Part shown: positions 9,962 to 18,468 of the stretch, in pieces | How the letters are laid out: each line of letters starts with the position of its first letter | How positions within the stretch are numbered: the stretch's first letter is position 1 | Assembly: GCF_035958815.1 (NCBI RefSeq) | Contig: NZ_CP108383.1 | Span: forward strand, 868,001 to 932,000 | Reading direction: 5' to 3' | Length of the DNA stretch: 64,000 nt | From: Nocardia sp. NBC_01327 | GTDB taxonomy: Bacteria > Actinomycetota > Actinomycetes > Mycobacteriales > Mycobacteriaceae | Made by a program: the position numbers and the translations under genes | Notes under the pieces: model-generated | What the model was told of the DNA's origin: nothing | Database searches by the model: none | The model's input: only the letters and a program-made list of their open reading frames with translations

Positions 9962-9983
9962 TCTTGACTTATTCCAGAAACGG
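9962..9983 (+). promoter_or_regulatory. Predicted FurA operator and promoter
   Basis: TTCTTGACTTATTCCAGAAA followed by CG closely resembles the AT-rich FurA box known upstream of furA-katG in mycobacteria and streptomycetes. TTGACT at 9964-9969 would serve as -35, so bound FurA would block its own promoter. It lies 15-37 bases before the furA ATG. Confidence 0.7.
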
Positions 9984-9998
9984 GGGCAGGGTGAAGGC

Positions 9999-10427
9999 AT
10001 GCACTCCGGTTATGACGCTCGGGAGCGGCTGCGGGCAGTGGGCCTGCGGGTCACCGCTCCACGGGTCGCGGTACTGGATGCGGTGGCCCTGGCCCCGCAT
10101 TCCGATACCGACGGGGTGGCTGCGAAGGTGCGGGAGACGCTCGGATCGGTCTCCACCCAGGCCGTGTACGACGTATTGAAGGCCTGTGTGGGCGCCGGAC
10201 TGCTGCGCCGGATCGAGCCCGCGGGCTCACCGGCGCTGTACGAGGCGCGCACCGGGGACAACCACCACCATCTGGTGTGCAGGAAGTGCGGGACAGTCGT
10301 CGATATCGACTGTGTCGCCGGCGCGGCGCCCTGTCTGGAACCCGATCAAGCCCACGGTTTCACCATTGATGAAGCCGAGGTCGTGTTCTGGGGGCTGTGC
10401 CCCGAATGTGGCCCACAGTCGTCCTAA
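9999..10427 (+). CDS. furA: Fur-family peroxide/metal regulator (FurA/CatR-like)
   Basis: DNA-binding metalloregulator of 142 residues. The winged helix covers about residues 8-75 ([21 protein letters not shown]). The metal and dimerisation half has [10 protein letters not shown] with Cys94/Cys97 and a second pair Cys134/Cys137 in CPEC, giving a structural zinc site. The regulatory histidines lie in the HSDTDGV and NHHH segments. It stands directly before a catalase gene, 20 bases apart, the classic arrangement of a peroxide-sensing FurA/CatR repressor with its target. The ATG at 9999 is close to GAAGG; a leaderless or slightly different start is possible. Confidence 0.9.
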   Translation: MHSGYDARERLRAVGLRVTAPRVAVLDAVALAPHSDTDGVAAKVRETLGSVSTQAVYDVLKACVGAGLLRRIEPAGSPALYEARTGDNHHHLVCRKCGTVVDIDCVAGAAPCLEPDQAHGFTIDEAEVVFWGLCPECGPQSS

Positions 10428-10447
10428 CACCTCGAGGAGGCTTTCGA

Positions 10448-11911
10448 ATGACCAAGCCGACCACCACCAATACCGGTACCCCGGTCGTGAGCGACAACGA
10501 ATCGCTCACCGCCGGCACCCAGGGCCCGATCCTGCTGCACGACCACTATCTGATCGAGAAGCTGGCCCAGTTCAACCGGGAACGCGTCCCGGAGCGCATC
10601 GTGCATGCCAAGGGCGCGGGCGCCTTCGGCGAACTGGTGGTCACCAATGACGTCAGCCGCTTCACCAAGGCCAAGCTGTTCCAGCCGGGCGCGCGCACCG
10701 AATCGCTGGTGCGGTTCTCCACCGTCGCCGGTGAGCAGGGCAGCCCCGACACCTGGCGTGATCCGCGCGGATTCGCGATGAAGTTCTACACCGAGGACGG
10801 CAATTACGACCTCGTCGGCAATAACACCCCGGTCTTCTTCATCAAGGATCCGATCAAGTTCCCGGACTTCATCCGGTCCCAGAAACGCCTGCCGGGCAAC
10901 GGACTTCGCGATCACAATATGCAGTGGGACTTCTGGACCCTGCGCCCGGAGACGGCGCACCAGGTGGCCTGGCTGATGGGTGATCGCGGTGTGCCCAAGT
11001 CCTACCGGCATATGAACGGGTACGGCTCGCACACCTATCAGTGGATCAACGCCGCGGGCGAACGCTTCTGGGTGAAGTACCACTTCAAGACCGATCAGGG
11101 TGTCGAGAGCCTGACCCAGGCCGAGGCCGATACCCGCGCGGGCACCGATCCCGATTTCCACCGCCAGGATCTGTGGGAGTCCATCGAGCGCGGCGACTTC
11201 CCGAGCTGGACGGTGAACGTGCAGGTCATGCCGGTCGCGGACGCCGAGGGCTACCGCTTCAACCCGTTCGATCTGACGAAGGTGTGGTCGCATAAGGACT
11301 ACCCGCTGATCGAGGTCGGCAAGTGGACGCTCAACCGCAATCCGGGCAATTACTTCGTCGAGATCGAGCAGGCCGCCTTCGAACCGTCGAATGTGGTTCC
11401 GGGCATCGGTTTCTCGCCCGACAAGATGCTGCTGGGCCGCGTCTTCGCCTACGCCGACGCGCACCGCTACCGCATCGGCACCAACTACGCGCAGCTGCCG
11501 CCGAACCGGGCCAAGGCCGCGGAGGTGAACTCCTACTCCAAGGAGGGCGCCATGCGGTACGAGTACAACGGCGCGGATGTGCCTGTGTACGCACCGAATT
11601 CGTACGGCGGCCCGCACGCCGATCCGTCGCTGGCGCCCGACGGCGGCCTGTGGGATTTCGAACCCACCATGGTGCACGCCGGATACATCGAGCACGCCGA
11701 GGACGGCGATTTCACGCAGCCGGGCACGCTGGTGCGCGAGGTGCTCAACGATGATCAGCGAGATCGACTGGTGGGCAATGTGGTCGGGCATGTGCTCGGC
11801 GGGGTGCAGGAGCCGGTGCTGAGCCGCGTCTTCGAGTACTGGAAGAACATCGATTCCGAGATCGGCAAGCGCATCGAAGAGGGCGTGCGCGCCGGACTCA
11901 ACGGCAAGTGA
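10448..11911 (+). CDS. katA: Monofunctional haem catalase
   Basis: Converts hydrogen peroxide to water and oxygen in the cytoplasm. The product has 487 residues, the size of small-subunit clade-3 catalases. The essential histidine is His53 in [12 protein letters not shown]. The active-site asparagine lies in GNNTPVFF (Asn125/126). The proximal haem tyrosine is Tyr335 in [14 protein letters not shown]. The ATG at 10448 has GAGGAGG just upstream. It sits in an operon with furA. FurA in this phylum usually pairs with katG (catalase-peroxidase); here the partner is a KatA-type enzyme. A good hairpin follows. Confidence 0.97.
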   Translation: MTKPTTTNTGTPVVSDNESLTAGTQGPILLHDHYLIEKLAQFNRERVPERIVHAKGAGAFGELVVTNDVSRFTKAKLFQPGARTESLVRFSTVAGEQGSPDTWRDPRGFAMKFYTEDGNYDLVGNNTPVFFIKDPIKFPDFIRSQKRLPGNGLRDHNMQWDFWTLRPETAHQVAWLMGDRGVPKSYRHMNGYGSHTYQWINAAGERFWVKYHFKTDQGVESLTQAEADTRAGTDPDFHRQDLWESIERGDFPSWTVNVQVMPVADAEGYRFNPFDLTKVWSHKDYPLIEVGKWTLNRNPGNYFVEIEQAAFEPSNVVPGIGFSPDKMLLGRVFAYADAHRYRIGTNYAQLPPNRAKAAEVNSYSKEGAMRYEYNGADVPVYAPNSYGGPHADPSLAPDGGLWDFEPTMVHAGYIEHAEDGDFTQPGTLVREVLNDDQRDRLVGNVVGHVLGGVQEPVLSRVFEYWKNIDSEIGKRIEEGVRAGLNGK

Positions 11912-11935
11912 GCCGTAGCTAGTCGAAAGTCACGG

Positions 11936-11970
11936 GCCCGCATGGTGATTCGTCGCCATGCGGGCTTTCC
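11936..11970 (+). terminator. Terminator after katA
   Basis: Perfect 10-bp arms GCCCGCATGG / CCATGCGGGC with a ten-base loop, followed by TTTCCTCT. Confidence 0.8.
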
Positions 11971-11976
11971 TCTGCG

Positions 11977-12576
11977 CTAGGCGCCCTTGATGATCGAGTC
12001 GGTGAGGCGATCGGCGGTACTGCGGTCGAGCGGGGCGTGACCGAGTACGAAGCGGTACCAGAAGACGCCGTAGAACTGATCAACCATGAGATCGAGGTCG
12101 GCCCCTACCGGGAGTTCACCGCGCTGCTGGCCGCGAATGAGGATGTCGTGCACTGCTTTTCGCCGCTGGGCGGTGAACAGGCGCATGAGCTCGGCCAGGT
12201 GCGGATCACGCGCGGCCTCGCGGGCCACGGTGCGCAGTGCGGGCCCGGCCGGTTTCCGCTGTGCGCCGGTGAACGTGGCTTCGACGACCGTGCGCAGGTC
12301 CTCCCGCATCGATCCGGTATCGGGCGCCGGAACATCGATCGTGGCCCGCTCGAGGAGTGAGTCGAGCAACAGTGCGCCCTTGGACGGCCACCACCGGTAG
12401 ACGGTCTGCTTCCCGACCCCCGCGGCCTTGGCGATGGCGTCGATGGTGATGGGTGCGCCGTCCGATTCGGCGAGCAGTCGCAGGGCGGCGTCCAGGATGG
12501 CCTGGTGCGTGGCCTCATTGCGCCGCCTGCCCGTATGCGGCCGCTCCGGATTGGGCTGTGCCCCGGTTGATTTCAC
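11977..12576 (-). CDS. TetR-family repressor
   Basis: Regulator of 199 residues. The N-terminal helix-turn-helix is clear (ATHQAILDAALRLLAESDG, then ITIDAIAKAAGVGKQTVYRW with the KQTVYRWWPSKGALL recognition region). The C-terminal half is a TetR ligand-binding bundle. The GTG at 12576 (VKSTGAQ) has AGGAGGTG upstream and is preferred to a start seven codons earlier. It is divergent from the SDR gene at 12697, and two matching dyads lie between them (12611-12627 and 12641-12657). It therefore probably represses itself and the SDR; the inducer is unknown. Confidence 0.9.
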   Translation of the reverse strand: MKSTGAQPNPERPHTGRRRNEATHQAILDAALRLLAESDGAPITIDAIAKAAGVGKQTVYRWWPSKGALLLDSLLERATIDVPAPDTGSMREDLRTVVEATFTGAQRKPAGPALRTVAREAARDPHLAELMRLFTAQRRKAVHDILIRGQQRGELPVGADLDLMVDQFYGVFWYRFVLGHAPLDRSTADRLTDSIIKGA

Positions 12577-12610
12577 GCTCCACCTCCTGTGATCCAACTC
12601 ACCACGTTGT

Positions 12611-12657
12611 CGAGACTAAAAGTCTCGATAGTGCTGTTATCAAGACTGTAGGTCTCG
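12611..12657. promoter_or_regulatory. Two TetR operators
   Basis: Site 1 CGAGACtaaaaGTCTCG (12611-12627) is a perfect 6-5-6 dyad. Site 2 CAAGACtgtagGTCTCG (12641-12657) has the same geometry with one mismatch. The sites are 30 bases apart, between the divergent TetR and SDR starts. Confidence 0.8.
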
Positions 12658-12696
12658 TAAGGATAGAACGGGACAACAGCGAGAGAGGCGTCAGAC

Positions 12697-13437
12697 ATGA
12701 CCACCAATGATTCAGCCACCGTGCAGCGCGTCGTCGTCATGGGCGGCAGCTCCGGTATCGGCGAGGCCACCGCGACCGCTTTCGCCGCCGACCAGGCCGA
12801 GGTCGTGATCACCGGCCGCACCCAGGACAAGATCGATGCGGCCCTGGCTCGCATCGGCGGCAAGAGCACCGGCTTCCGGATGGACGCCACCGATCAGGCC
12901 GATATCGAGGCCTTCTTCGCGCAGTCCGGCCCGATCGACCACCTGGTCATCGCGGTCAGCGGGGCAGCCGGCAGCGGTCCGTTCGCGGAACTGAACCTCG
13001 ACGATCTGGCGGCGGGCTTCGACCAGAAGTTCTGGGCCCAGGTCCGCATCCTCAAAGCCGCACTGCCGCACCTGAACTCGACCGGCTCGGTCACCCTGAT
13101 CACCGCCGGTTCGTCCCGCGCCGCCTTCCCCGGCACGGTCGGCCTGGCCGCGATCAACGGCGCGCTCGACGCCATGGTCCCGCCGCTGGCCGTGGAGCTC
13201 GCCCCGGTGCGCGTGAATGCCGTCTCGCCCGGCGTCATCGACACCCCGTGGTGGGATCGCGTCCCCGCGGCCCAGCGCCAGGCCCTCTTCGACGGTATGG
13301 TCGCCACCACCCCGGTCGGCCGCGTCGGCCGCCCCGAGGACATCGCCCGCGCCGTCCACATGCTCGCCACCAACGGCTTCATCACCGGCGTAGTCCTGGA
13401 CGCCAACGGCGGCACCAACCTCCCCACCGGCCGCTGA
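12697..13437 (+). CDS. SDR-fold protein lacking the catalytic Tyr and Lys
   Basis: Short-chain dehydrogenase/reductase fold, 246 residues. The cofactor motif GGSSGIGEA is near residues 12-20, so NAD(P) binding is likely. The usual YxxxK pair is absent: the aligned segment is GLAAINGALDA, with Leu150 and Asn154 in place of Tyr and Lys. A serine remains in TAGSSRAAF. C-terminal features are normal (NAVSPGVIDTPWW, GFITGVVLDANGGTN). The protein may be a non-catalytic or altered-chemistry SDR; a subgroup annotated as SDR oxidoreductases in actinobacteria has this change. It is controlled by the divergent TetR through the dyads between them. Confidence 0.88.
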   Translation: MTTNDSATVQRVVVMGGSSGIGEATATAFAADQAEVVITGRTQDKIDAALARIGGKSTGFRMDATDQADIEAFFAQSGPIDHLVIAVSGAAGSGPFAELNLDDLAAGFDQKFWAQVRILKAALPHLNSTGSVTLITAGSSRAAFPGTVGLAAINGALDAMVPPLAVELAPVRVNAVSPGVIDTPWWDRVPAAQRQALFDGMVATTPVGRVGRPEDIARAVHMLATNGFITGVVLDANGGTNLPTGR

Positions 13438-13458
13438 TCGCACACTCCGCCGGCTGCT

Positions 13459-13514
13459 GACCTGGTCGACTCCCGATCACCGACCAGGTCACCGAGCTGA
13501 TCAACGACCAGGTC
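13459..13514. repeat. GACCTGGTCG / CGACCAGGTC repeat cluster
   Basis: One arm CGACCAGGTC occurs at 13481-13490 and again at 13505-13514, and its reverse complement GACCTGGTCG (one end base shifted) at 13459-13468. The left arm can pair with either right arm, giving two mutually exclusive hairpins just after the SDR stop. No T-run follows. Confidence 0.55.
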
Positions 13515-13581
13515 GCACAAGTAGTTTGGTGACATGCTCGACCCCCAGGCGCCGAACCCGGACACGCCATCAGATCCGCCC

Positions 13582-13672
13582 CGTCATTCCGGCGTGCTTG
13601 CGGCCGGAATCCACGAAACCCTGTTGAGGCTCCGCCTGCGTGGATCCCGGCCGCAAGCACGCCGGGATGACG
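13582..13672. repeat. Large inverted repeat of a dispersed palindromic element
   Basis: Two 34-base arms (13582-13615 and 13639-13672) are reverse complements except for two transitions, with a 23-base spacer. The arm begins CGTCATTCCGGCG and ends GGCCGGAATCCACG. Close relatives occur at 28762-28794 and 28844-28876, so this is a dispersed REP-like element, here in a head-to-head pair. It lies in the leader of the LtrA-family gene. Confidence 0.85.
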
Positions 13673-13764
13673 AGGGACGGTCTCGGGATGGCGGGGGGAA
13701 TGGTTCCGGCACGTTCGGCGATCACAGCGCCATAGCGGATTCCGCTGTAGCGATGGAGGTTACC

Positions 13765-14892
13765 GTGCCGCGGCGGGCTACGTGGTTCGAGTGTTTCGGG
13801 GATCTGGTGTTCGTGGCCGCTATCGGGCAGGTGACGCATCGGGTCGGGGCGCATCCGGACGGGGGGTCGGTGGCCGCGGCGGCGGGGTTGTTCGTGCCGC
13901 TGTGGTGGGCGTGGGTTTTGTATGCGGTGCATGCGAATCGGGCCGATCGTGATTCGAATCCGCATCGGCTGCTGACCACCGCCGGATTGGCCGGGGTGGT
14001 GGGTATGGCGGTGTTCGCGGGCGGGGTCGGGCAGGGCTCGGATGCCGATGCGGGGTTCGTGCTCGCGTATCTGGTGGCGCGGGCGGGGGTGGCGGCGCTG
14101 TACGGGTGGGATTCGCGCCGGGACGCGGCGCTGCGGCCGGTATTCCGTTCCTTCACACTGGGTTCGGCGGCGAGCGCCGTACTGTGGCTCGGCGGATTGG
14201 TTTTCGAGTCCGGGGCGCTGCGCTACGGCATCTGGGCGGTCGCCATGGGTTTCGAATTGGCGCTGCCGCTGCTGGCCGGCCGCCGGCTGGCCCGGGTCTC
14301 GCAGGAGACCGAACATCTGCAGGAACGCTTCGGGCTCTTCACGATTATCGTGCTCGGCGAATCGGTGCTCGGGTTCACCAATGGCCTGGCGGCGGCCCGC
14401 ACCGCGAGCTGGGCCGGGGTGACGGCGGTGGCCGCCTTCGCGCTCACCGCCGGGCTGTGGTGGTCGTACTTCAATGGCGGCAAGATGCGGCCGAACGCAC
14501 ACGCCCAGCTGGCCCGGACCGGAAAGCTGCTGCACATCTATGTTTTCGGGCATCTGCCGCTGCTGCTCGGCCTGGCCCTGACCGGTGCGTCGATGGGTAT
14601 CGCGGTATCCGGCGGCGGTTCCCATCTGAACCGCACCGCCGCCGCCTGCATTGTCGGCGGGGTGGCGGTCTATCTGCTCTCGGTGGCGATGATTCGCTCC
14701 GCCTTCACCGGTGTCGGGGAGGGTGTGGTGGTGATCCGGGTGGTCACCGCGGCACTCGCCCTGGCCTCGCTCCCGTTCGCGACCCACGTTCCGGTGGCGG
14801 CATTGCTGAGCTCGCTGGCGATACTCCTGGCCCTCTCGGTCATCGTCGAAGCGCCGTTCCATCGCCGCCGAATGGCCTCTGCCGCAGAGTGA
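13765..14892 (+). CDS. LtrA-family membrane protein
   Basis: Integral membrane protein of 375 residues with about 9-11 hydrophobic helices, matching the 'low temperature requirement A' family. The N-terminus RATWFECFGDLVFVAAIGQV with the following H and the later ETEHLQERFGLFTIIVLGESVLG are hallmark segments of that family. The biochemical role of the family is not established. The GTG at 13765 has GGAGGT five bases upstream; the open frame extends back to 13534 but crosses the inverted repeat and looks non-coding. The next gene (TetR) is convergent, one base apart. Confidence 0.82.
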   Translation: MPRRATWFECFGDLVFVAAIGQVTHRVGAHPDGGSVAAAAGLFVPLWWAWVLYAVHANRADRDSNPHRLLTTAGLAGVVGMAVFAGGVGQGSDADAGFVLAYLVARAGVAALYGWDSRRDAALRPVFRSFTLGSAASAVLWLGGLVFESGALRYGIWAVAMGFELALPLLAGRRLARVSQETEHLQERFGLFTIIVLGESVLGFTNGLAAARTASWAGVTAVAAFALTAGLWWSYFNGGKMRPNAHAQLARTGKLLHIYVFGHLPLLLGLALTGASMGIAVSGGGSHLNRTAAACIVGGVAVYLLSVAMIRSAFTGVGEGVVVIRVVTAALALASLPFATHVPVAALLSSLAILLALSVIVEAPFHRRRMASAAE

Positions 14893-14893
14893 T

Positions 14894-15649
14894 TCAGCGC
14901 TTCCGTCGCAGCTCCGGATCGAGTCCGTCGAGGATGCAGCCCATCTGGATATCGAACTGCTTTCGCTGCAGTGCATTCATATCCAGATCCGGATCGGCGG
15001 TGATCTCTCCGAAGCTGGTGTAGCGCCTGTGCAGGGTGGGGTACGGCCGGGCGGCGACCTCGGCGGCCGGCCAGAGTTTGCGGTACCACTCCACCTCGGT
15101 GAGTCCGCTGCGCCGGAAGGTGTTCCGGCTCGCGGCCTCGCTGAGGGCGATGCCGATGACGAACGAGAAGATCACCGTCACCGCGGTATCGGCTTCGACC
15201 GGCTCGAATCCGGAGCCTTCGAGCAGGCTGAGGAAGGATTCGTTGAGCCGCAACATATTCGGCGCCAGGTACAGCAGGCCGATCTCCCCGAGCACGGCTG
15301 CCAGCCAGGGGTGGCGCAGCATCATGTCGTGCAGCTCGTGGGTGAAGGCCAGGATCGGCGGCCGCCAGCCGTCCGGCCCGGCCACCGGCAGCGTGAGCTC
15401 GCCGAAGACGGCATCGGTGACGAGCTCCATGAGCTCGTCCTTATTGGCCACATGCGTATAGAGCGAGGTCGCCCCGGCGCCGAGGCGCGCGCCGAGTTTG
15501 CGGAAGCTCAGCGCCTCGATGCCCTCGGAGTCGAGTAGGGCGAGCGCCTCGGACACGATCTGCTCCCGGCTGAGGGCCGGCTGCTCCCGGCGGCGCCGCT
15601 GCGGTTCGCGCGTCCACACCGACTGGATCTGCTGTTCTGCGTCGCTCAT
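14894..15649 (-). CDS. TetR-family repressor of the efflux gene
   Basis: Regulator of 251 residues. The helix-turn-helix is at residues 25-70 (LSREQIVSEALALLDSEGIE, then SFRKLGARLGAGATSLYTHV and NKDELMELV). The long C-terminal domain resembles the TetR/tetracycline-repressor C-terminal class that binds hydrophobic drugs. The ATG at 15649 has AAGGAGAA upstream. It is divergent from a DHA2-type multidrug transporter at 15805, and two strong dyads sit between the two. This is the standard layout of a drug-inducible efflux pump. Confidence 0.9.
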   Translation of the reverse strand: MSDAEQQIQSVWTREPQRRRREQPALSREQIVSEALALLDSEGIEALSFRKLGARLGAGATSLYTHVANKDELMELVTDAVFGELTLPVAGPDGWRPPILAFTHELHDMMLRHPWLAAVLGEIGLLYLAPNMLRLNESFLSLLEGSGFEPVEADTAVTVIFSFVIGIALSEAASRNTFRRSGLTEVEWYRKLWPAAEVAARPYPTLHRRYTSFGEITADPDLDMNALQRKQFDIQMGCILDGLDPELRRKR

Positions 15650-15714
15650 GACGTCTTCTCCTTTGTCAGCGGCCAGCATAACGCCTGATAGAACGCTGTT
15701 CGAAACTCGGCACG

Positions 15715-15779
15715 CTGTTCGGTATTGCGAACAGTGTACGTAAACCGTACAGTGTTCGATAACGCCGAACACTGTACGG
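15715..15779. promoter_or_regulatory. Operators between TetR and efflux pump
   Basis: CTGTTCG / CGAACAG dyad with a six-base spacer at 15715-15734, then a perfect dyad at 15745-15779 with 14-base arms (CCGTACAGTGTTCG and its complement) around a 7-base spacer. A further half site (GCTGTTCGAA) lies at about 15695. The TGTTCG core recurs in all of them. Confidence 0.8.
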
Positions 15780-15804
15780 AGAGAACGTTCCGAAGGGGAT
15801 CGAA

Positions 15805-17349
15805 ATGACTGCCAACACACCGTCCGCCGTAGCGGATTCGCCGGCGGCCCAGCGCAATCCGAAGCGCTGGCTCATCCTGATCGTGCTGTGCCTGAGCTCG
15901 CTGGTGCTGGTGATCGACAATATGGTCCTGAATGTGGCGATCCCGGAGATCTCCACCGATCTCGGCGCCACCGGCCAGGACATCCAGTGGGTGATCGACT
16001 CCTACATCCTGGTCTTCGCCGGCTTGCTGCTCACCTCGGGCAGCCTCTCGGATCGGTTCGGCCGCAGGCTGGTGATGGTCCTCGGCCTGATCCTCTTCGG
16101 CGCGGCCTCACTGCTCGCCGCGTACGCCGCCACCCCGGAAATGCTGATCACCGGCCGCGTGATCATGGGTGTCGGCGGCGCGCTCATCATGCCGAGCACG
16201 CTGTCGATTCTGATCACGGTCTTCGATGAGCAGGAGCGTCCCAAGGCGATTGCCTCGTGGAGTGCGGTCGCCATGATCGGCATGGTCGGCGGCCCGGTCA
16301 TGGGCGGCGTACTGCTCAACCACTTCTGGTGGGGTTCGGTCTTCCTGCTCAATGTCCCGATCGCCGCGGTGGCCATCGTGGCCGCGCTGCTGCTCATGCC
16401 GGAGTCGAAGGGCCCGTGGACCACGCCGGATCTGCCGGGTATGGCGCTGTCGATCGTCGGCACCACCGCGCTGGTGTGGACCATTATCGAATTCCCGGGC
16501 CGGGGCCTCGCCGCGGTCTGGCCGTCGCTGCTGGTCGCGGTCATCGGCTTCACCGCCTTCGTGATTCGTGAGCTGAAGGCCGAGCATCCGATGGTTCCGC
16601 TGCACCTGTTCCGCAATCGCGTCTTCACCGGTTCCAGCTTCTCCCTGGTGCTGGTCACCTTCGCCAATGCCGGTCTGCTGCTGGTGCTCACCCAGTACCT
16701 GCAGTTCGTGCTGGACTACTCGCCGATCAAGACCGCGGTCGCCTTCACCCCGATGGCGCTGACCGCGCTGGTATTCAACATGATCGGCGCCGGTCTGGTG
16801 GGCAAGCTGGGCGTCCGCAGCGTCACCATCGGCGGCCTGCTGGTACTGGCGGCCGGAACCGGAGTGCTCTGCACGCTGACCGCGGACTCCGGATTCTGGC
16901 TGCCCGCAACGGCTATGGCCCTGGTGGGTGCGGGCGCGGGTCTGGCCATGCCGGCCGCGATCGGTGCGCTCATGGGTGCGGTGCCGCCGGAGCAGGCCGG
17001 TGTCGGCTCCGCGCTGAACGACACCATCCAGCAGACCGGCGGCGCCCTGGGCGTGGCGATCCTGGGTGCGGTGCTGGCGAGCACCTACACCGATTCGATG
17101 CCGGATTCGGCGCCCGCGGCGGCCCGCGGGAATATCGCTCCCGCCGTCATGAGCGGCGACGGCGCGCTGATCGGTGCGGCGCGGGAGGCGTTCACCACCG
17201 CCATGTCGCATACCTTCGCCGCCGGTGCGGCGGCCGTACTGACCGCCTGCGCGGTCGCCTTCTTCCTGATGCGCGGCGCGAAAGCGGCTGGTGTGGAAGA
17301 GGTTTCGGCCGAGGCCCCGGCGGTCGGCGAAATGGCCGATGCCCGCTGA
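15805..17349 (+). CDS. MFS multidrug efflux transporter (DHA2, 14 TM)
   Basis: Proton-driven exporter of 514 residues, in the EmrB/QacA group. Helix 1 begins RWLILIVLCLSSLVLVIDNMVLNVAIPEI, split by the family motif around VIDNMVLNVA. Motif A (GSLSDRFGRRLVMV) is near residue 74, and motif C-like GxxxGPxxGG (GMVGGPVMGGVL) near 155, as in antiporters. The count of hydrophobic stretches fits 14 helices. It is under the divergent TetR. Substrates cannot be inferred. Confidence 0.93.
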   Translation: MTANTPSAVADSPAAQRNPKRWLILIVLCLSSLVLVIDNMVLNVAIPEISTDLGATGQDIQWVIDSYILVFAGLLLTSGSLSDRFGRRLVMVLGLILFGAASLLAAYAATPEMLITGRVIMGVGGALIMPSTLSILITVFDEQERPKAIASWSAVAMIGMVGGPVMGGVLLNHFWWGSVFLLNVPIAAVAIVAALLLMPESKGPWTTPDLPGMALSIVGTTALVWTIIEFPGRGLAAVWPSLLVAVIGFTAFVIRELKAEHPMVPLHLFRNRVFTGSSFSLVLVTFANAGLLLVLTQYLQFVLDYSPIKTAVAFTPMALTALVFNMIGAGLVGKLGVRSVTIGGLLVLAAGTGVLCTLTADSGFWLPATAMALVGAGAGLAMPAAIGALMGAVPPEQAGVGSALNDTIQQTGGALGVAILGAVLASTYTDSMPDSAPAAARGNIAPAVMSGDGALIGAAREAFTTAMSHTFAAGAAAVLTACAVAFFLMRGAKAAGVEEVSAEAPAVGEMADAR

Positions 17350-17368
17350 GTGTGCACCACGGGAAACA

Positions 17369-17401
17369 CTCCGCCCCCGGCGCCAGTAACCGGGGACGGA
17401 G
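17369..17401 (+). terminator. Hairpin after efflux gene
   Basis: CTCCGCCCCCGG / CCGGGGACGGAG arms (one mismatch) with a nine-base loop, between convergent genes. No T-run. Confidence 0.5.
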
Positions 17402-17440
17402 GGCAGCCGCTGCTCTCCGCGAGATCGCAGGTCTCGTGGA

Positions 17441-18466
17441 TCAGGGCAGCAACTGCTCGATTCGGGTGGTGCAGAAGCCGGTGATATTCATTTCCGGCGG
17501 TAATTGGATCCGATTCGCCATGCGCAGCAGGGGAACCGACAGCAGCACGGCCGCCAGGATCTCGTTGAACACCAGATTGCGGACCGGCATTCCGGTGCGC
17601 TTCTCGTAGTACGCGAGGGTTTCCTCGCGGGTCGGCGTGCCGGGTAGCGGCGCATGACCCTCGAATTCGCTACTGGCCCAGTCCAGGAACAGCAGCCAGC
17701 CCAGATCGGCCTCGTGATCGCCGAGATACGCGATCTCCCAATCGAGTACACCACTGACCTGGAAATCATTGTCGTACAGAATGTTCGACATGCGGGCATC
17801 GCCCCAGCAGAGCGTGGTGTGCTCCGGCACGTAGCTATTGTCCCGAAGGTAGGCGAGCGCCCGCTCGTACGTCTCGGGCAACGCCCCCTCGGTGGCCCAG
17901 CGCAGCGCCGCATCCAGATAGTTGACGATCTGCTCGACCGGCCCGCTGCCGTGCTTCGGCATTGCCAGGAAGTCGAGATCCAGTGCGCGCCAATCCAGCC
18001 GGTGGATATCGGCGATGGTGTCGACACACCCCCACCACATGCGTTCCCGCTGCTCGGGCGTGGCCTCGAAGTAATTGCCCGCCGAATGGTACGACGGGTA
18101 ATCGCTGGGCGCCTGCCCCGAGAGCCGGTTCATCACGAAGTACGGGCTGCCCACGGTGTTGCCCTCCCGGTCCAGCCACAGCGGTGTGGCGACCGGAATA
18201 TCGGTGCCGGCCAGCCGCTTCATGACCAGTACCTGCCGCAGCAGGTCGTAGTCGGGGAACAGCGACATCTCCGGCGGTCGCCGGAAAACCAGTGGCAGTG
18301 CGCCGTTCTCGTCCTCGACCTCGAAAAGGAAGGTCTCGGTGGCGAATCCGCGATCGGTGCGGTGGAAATCGCGAACGCGGGCCGTACCGGACACCGGGAA
18401 GTTCTGGTGCACTGCGGGTTCCAGTGCCGCTGCCAGCCGCTCTGCAGGCAGTCGCTCGGTGCTCAA
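17441..18466 (-). CDS. Phosphotransferase family protein (APH-like)
   Basis: Kinase-fold protein of 341 residues in the aminoglycoside-phosphotransferase/FadE36-like superfamily. The Brenner-type catalytic loop is LCWGDARMSNILYDNDF (WGD in place of the usual HGD), followed by the DFG equivalent GVLDWE. The N-terminal lobe has VMNRLSG in the hinge. Homologues next to lipid-metabolism genes in mycobacteria are thought to act on acyl or sterol substrates rather than drugs. A TTG at 18466, two bases after the stop of the preceding gene, is the likely start, so the pair is translationally coupled. The substrate is unknown. Confidence 0.82.
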   Translation of the reverse strand: MSTERLPAERLAAALEPAVHQNFPVSGTARVRDFHRTDRGFATETFLFEVEDENGALPLVFRRPPEMSLFPDYDLLRQVLVMKRLAGTDIPVATPLWLDREGNTVGSPYFVMNRLSGQAPSDYPSYHSAGNYFEATPEQRERMWWGCVDTIADIHRLDWRALDLDFLAMPKHGSGPVEQIVNYLDAALRWATEGALPETYERALAYLRDNSYVPEHTTLCWGDARMSNILYDNDFQVSGVLDWEIAYLGDHEADLGWLLFLDWASSEFEGHAPLPGTPTREETLAYYEKRTGMPVRNLVFNEILAAVLLSVPLLRMANRIQLPPEMNITGFCTTRIEQLLP

Positions 18467-18468
18467 GT

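Noticed and set aside
13534..13764. Upstream extension of the LtrA gene
   Set aside because: The extension passes through the dispersed inverted repeat and is unlike any membrane protein N-terminus; the GTG at 13765 has a good ribosome site.
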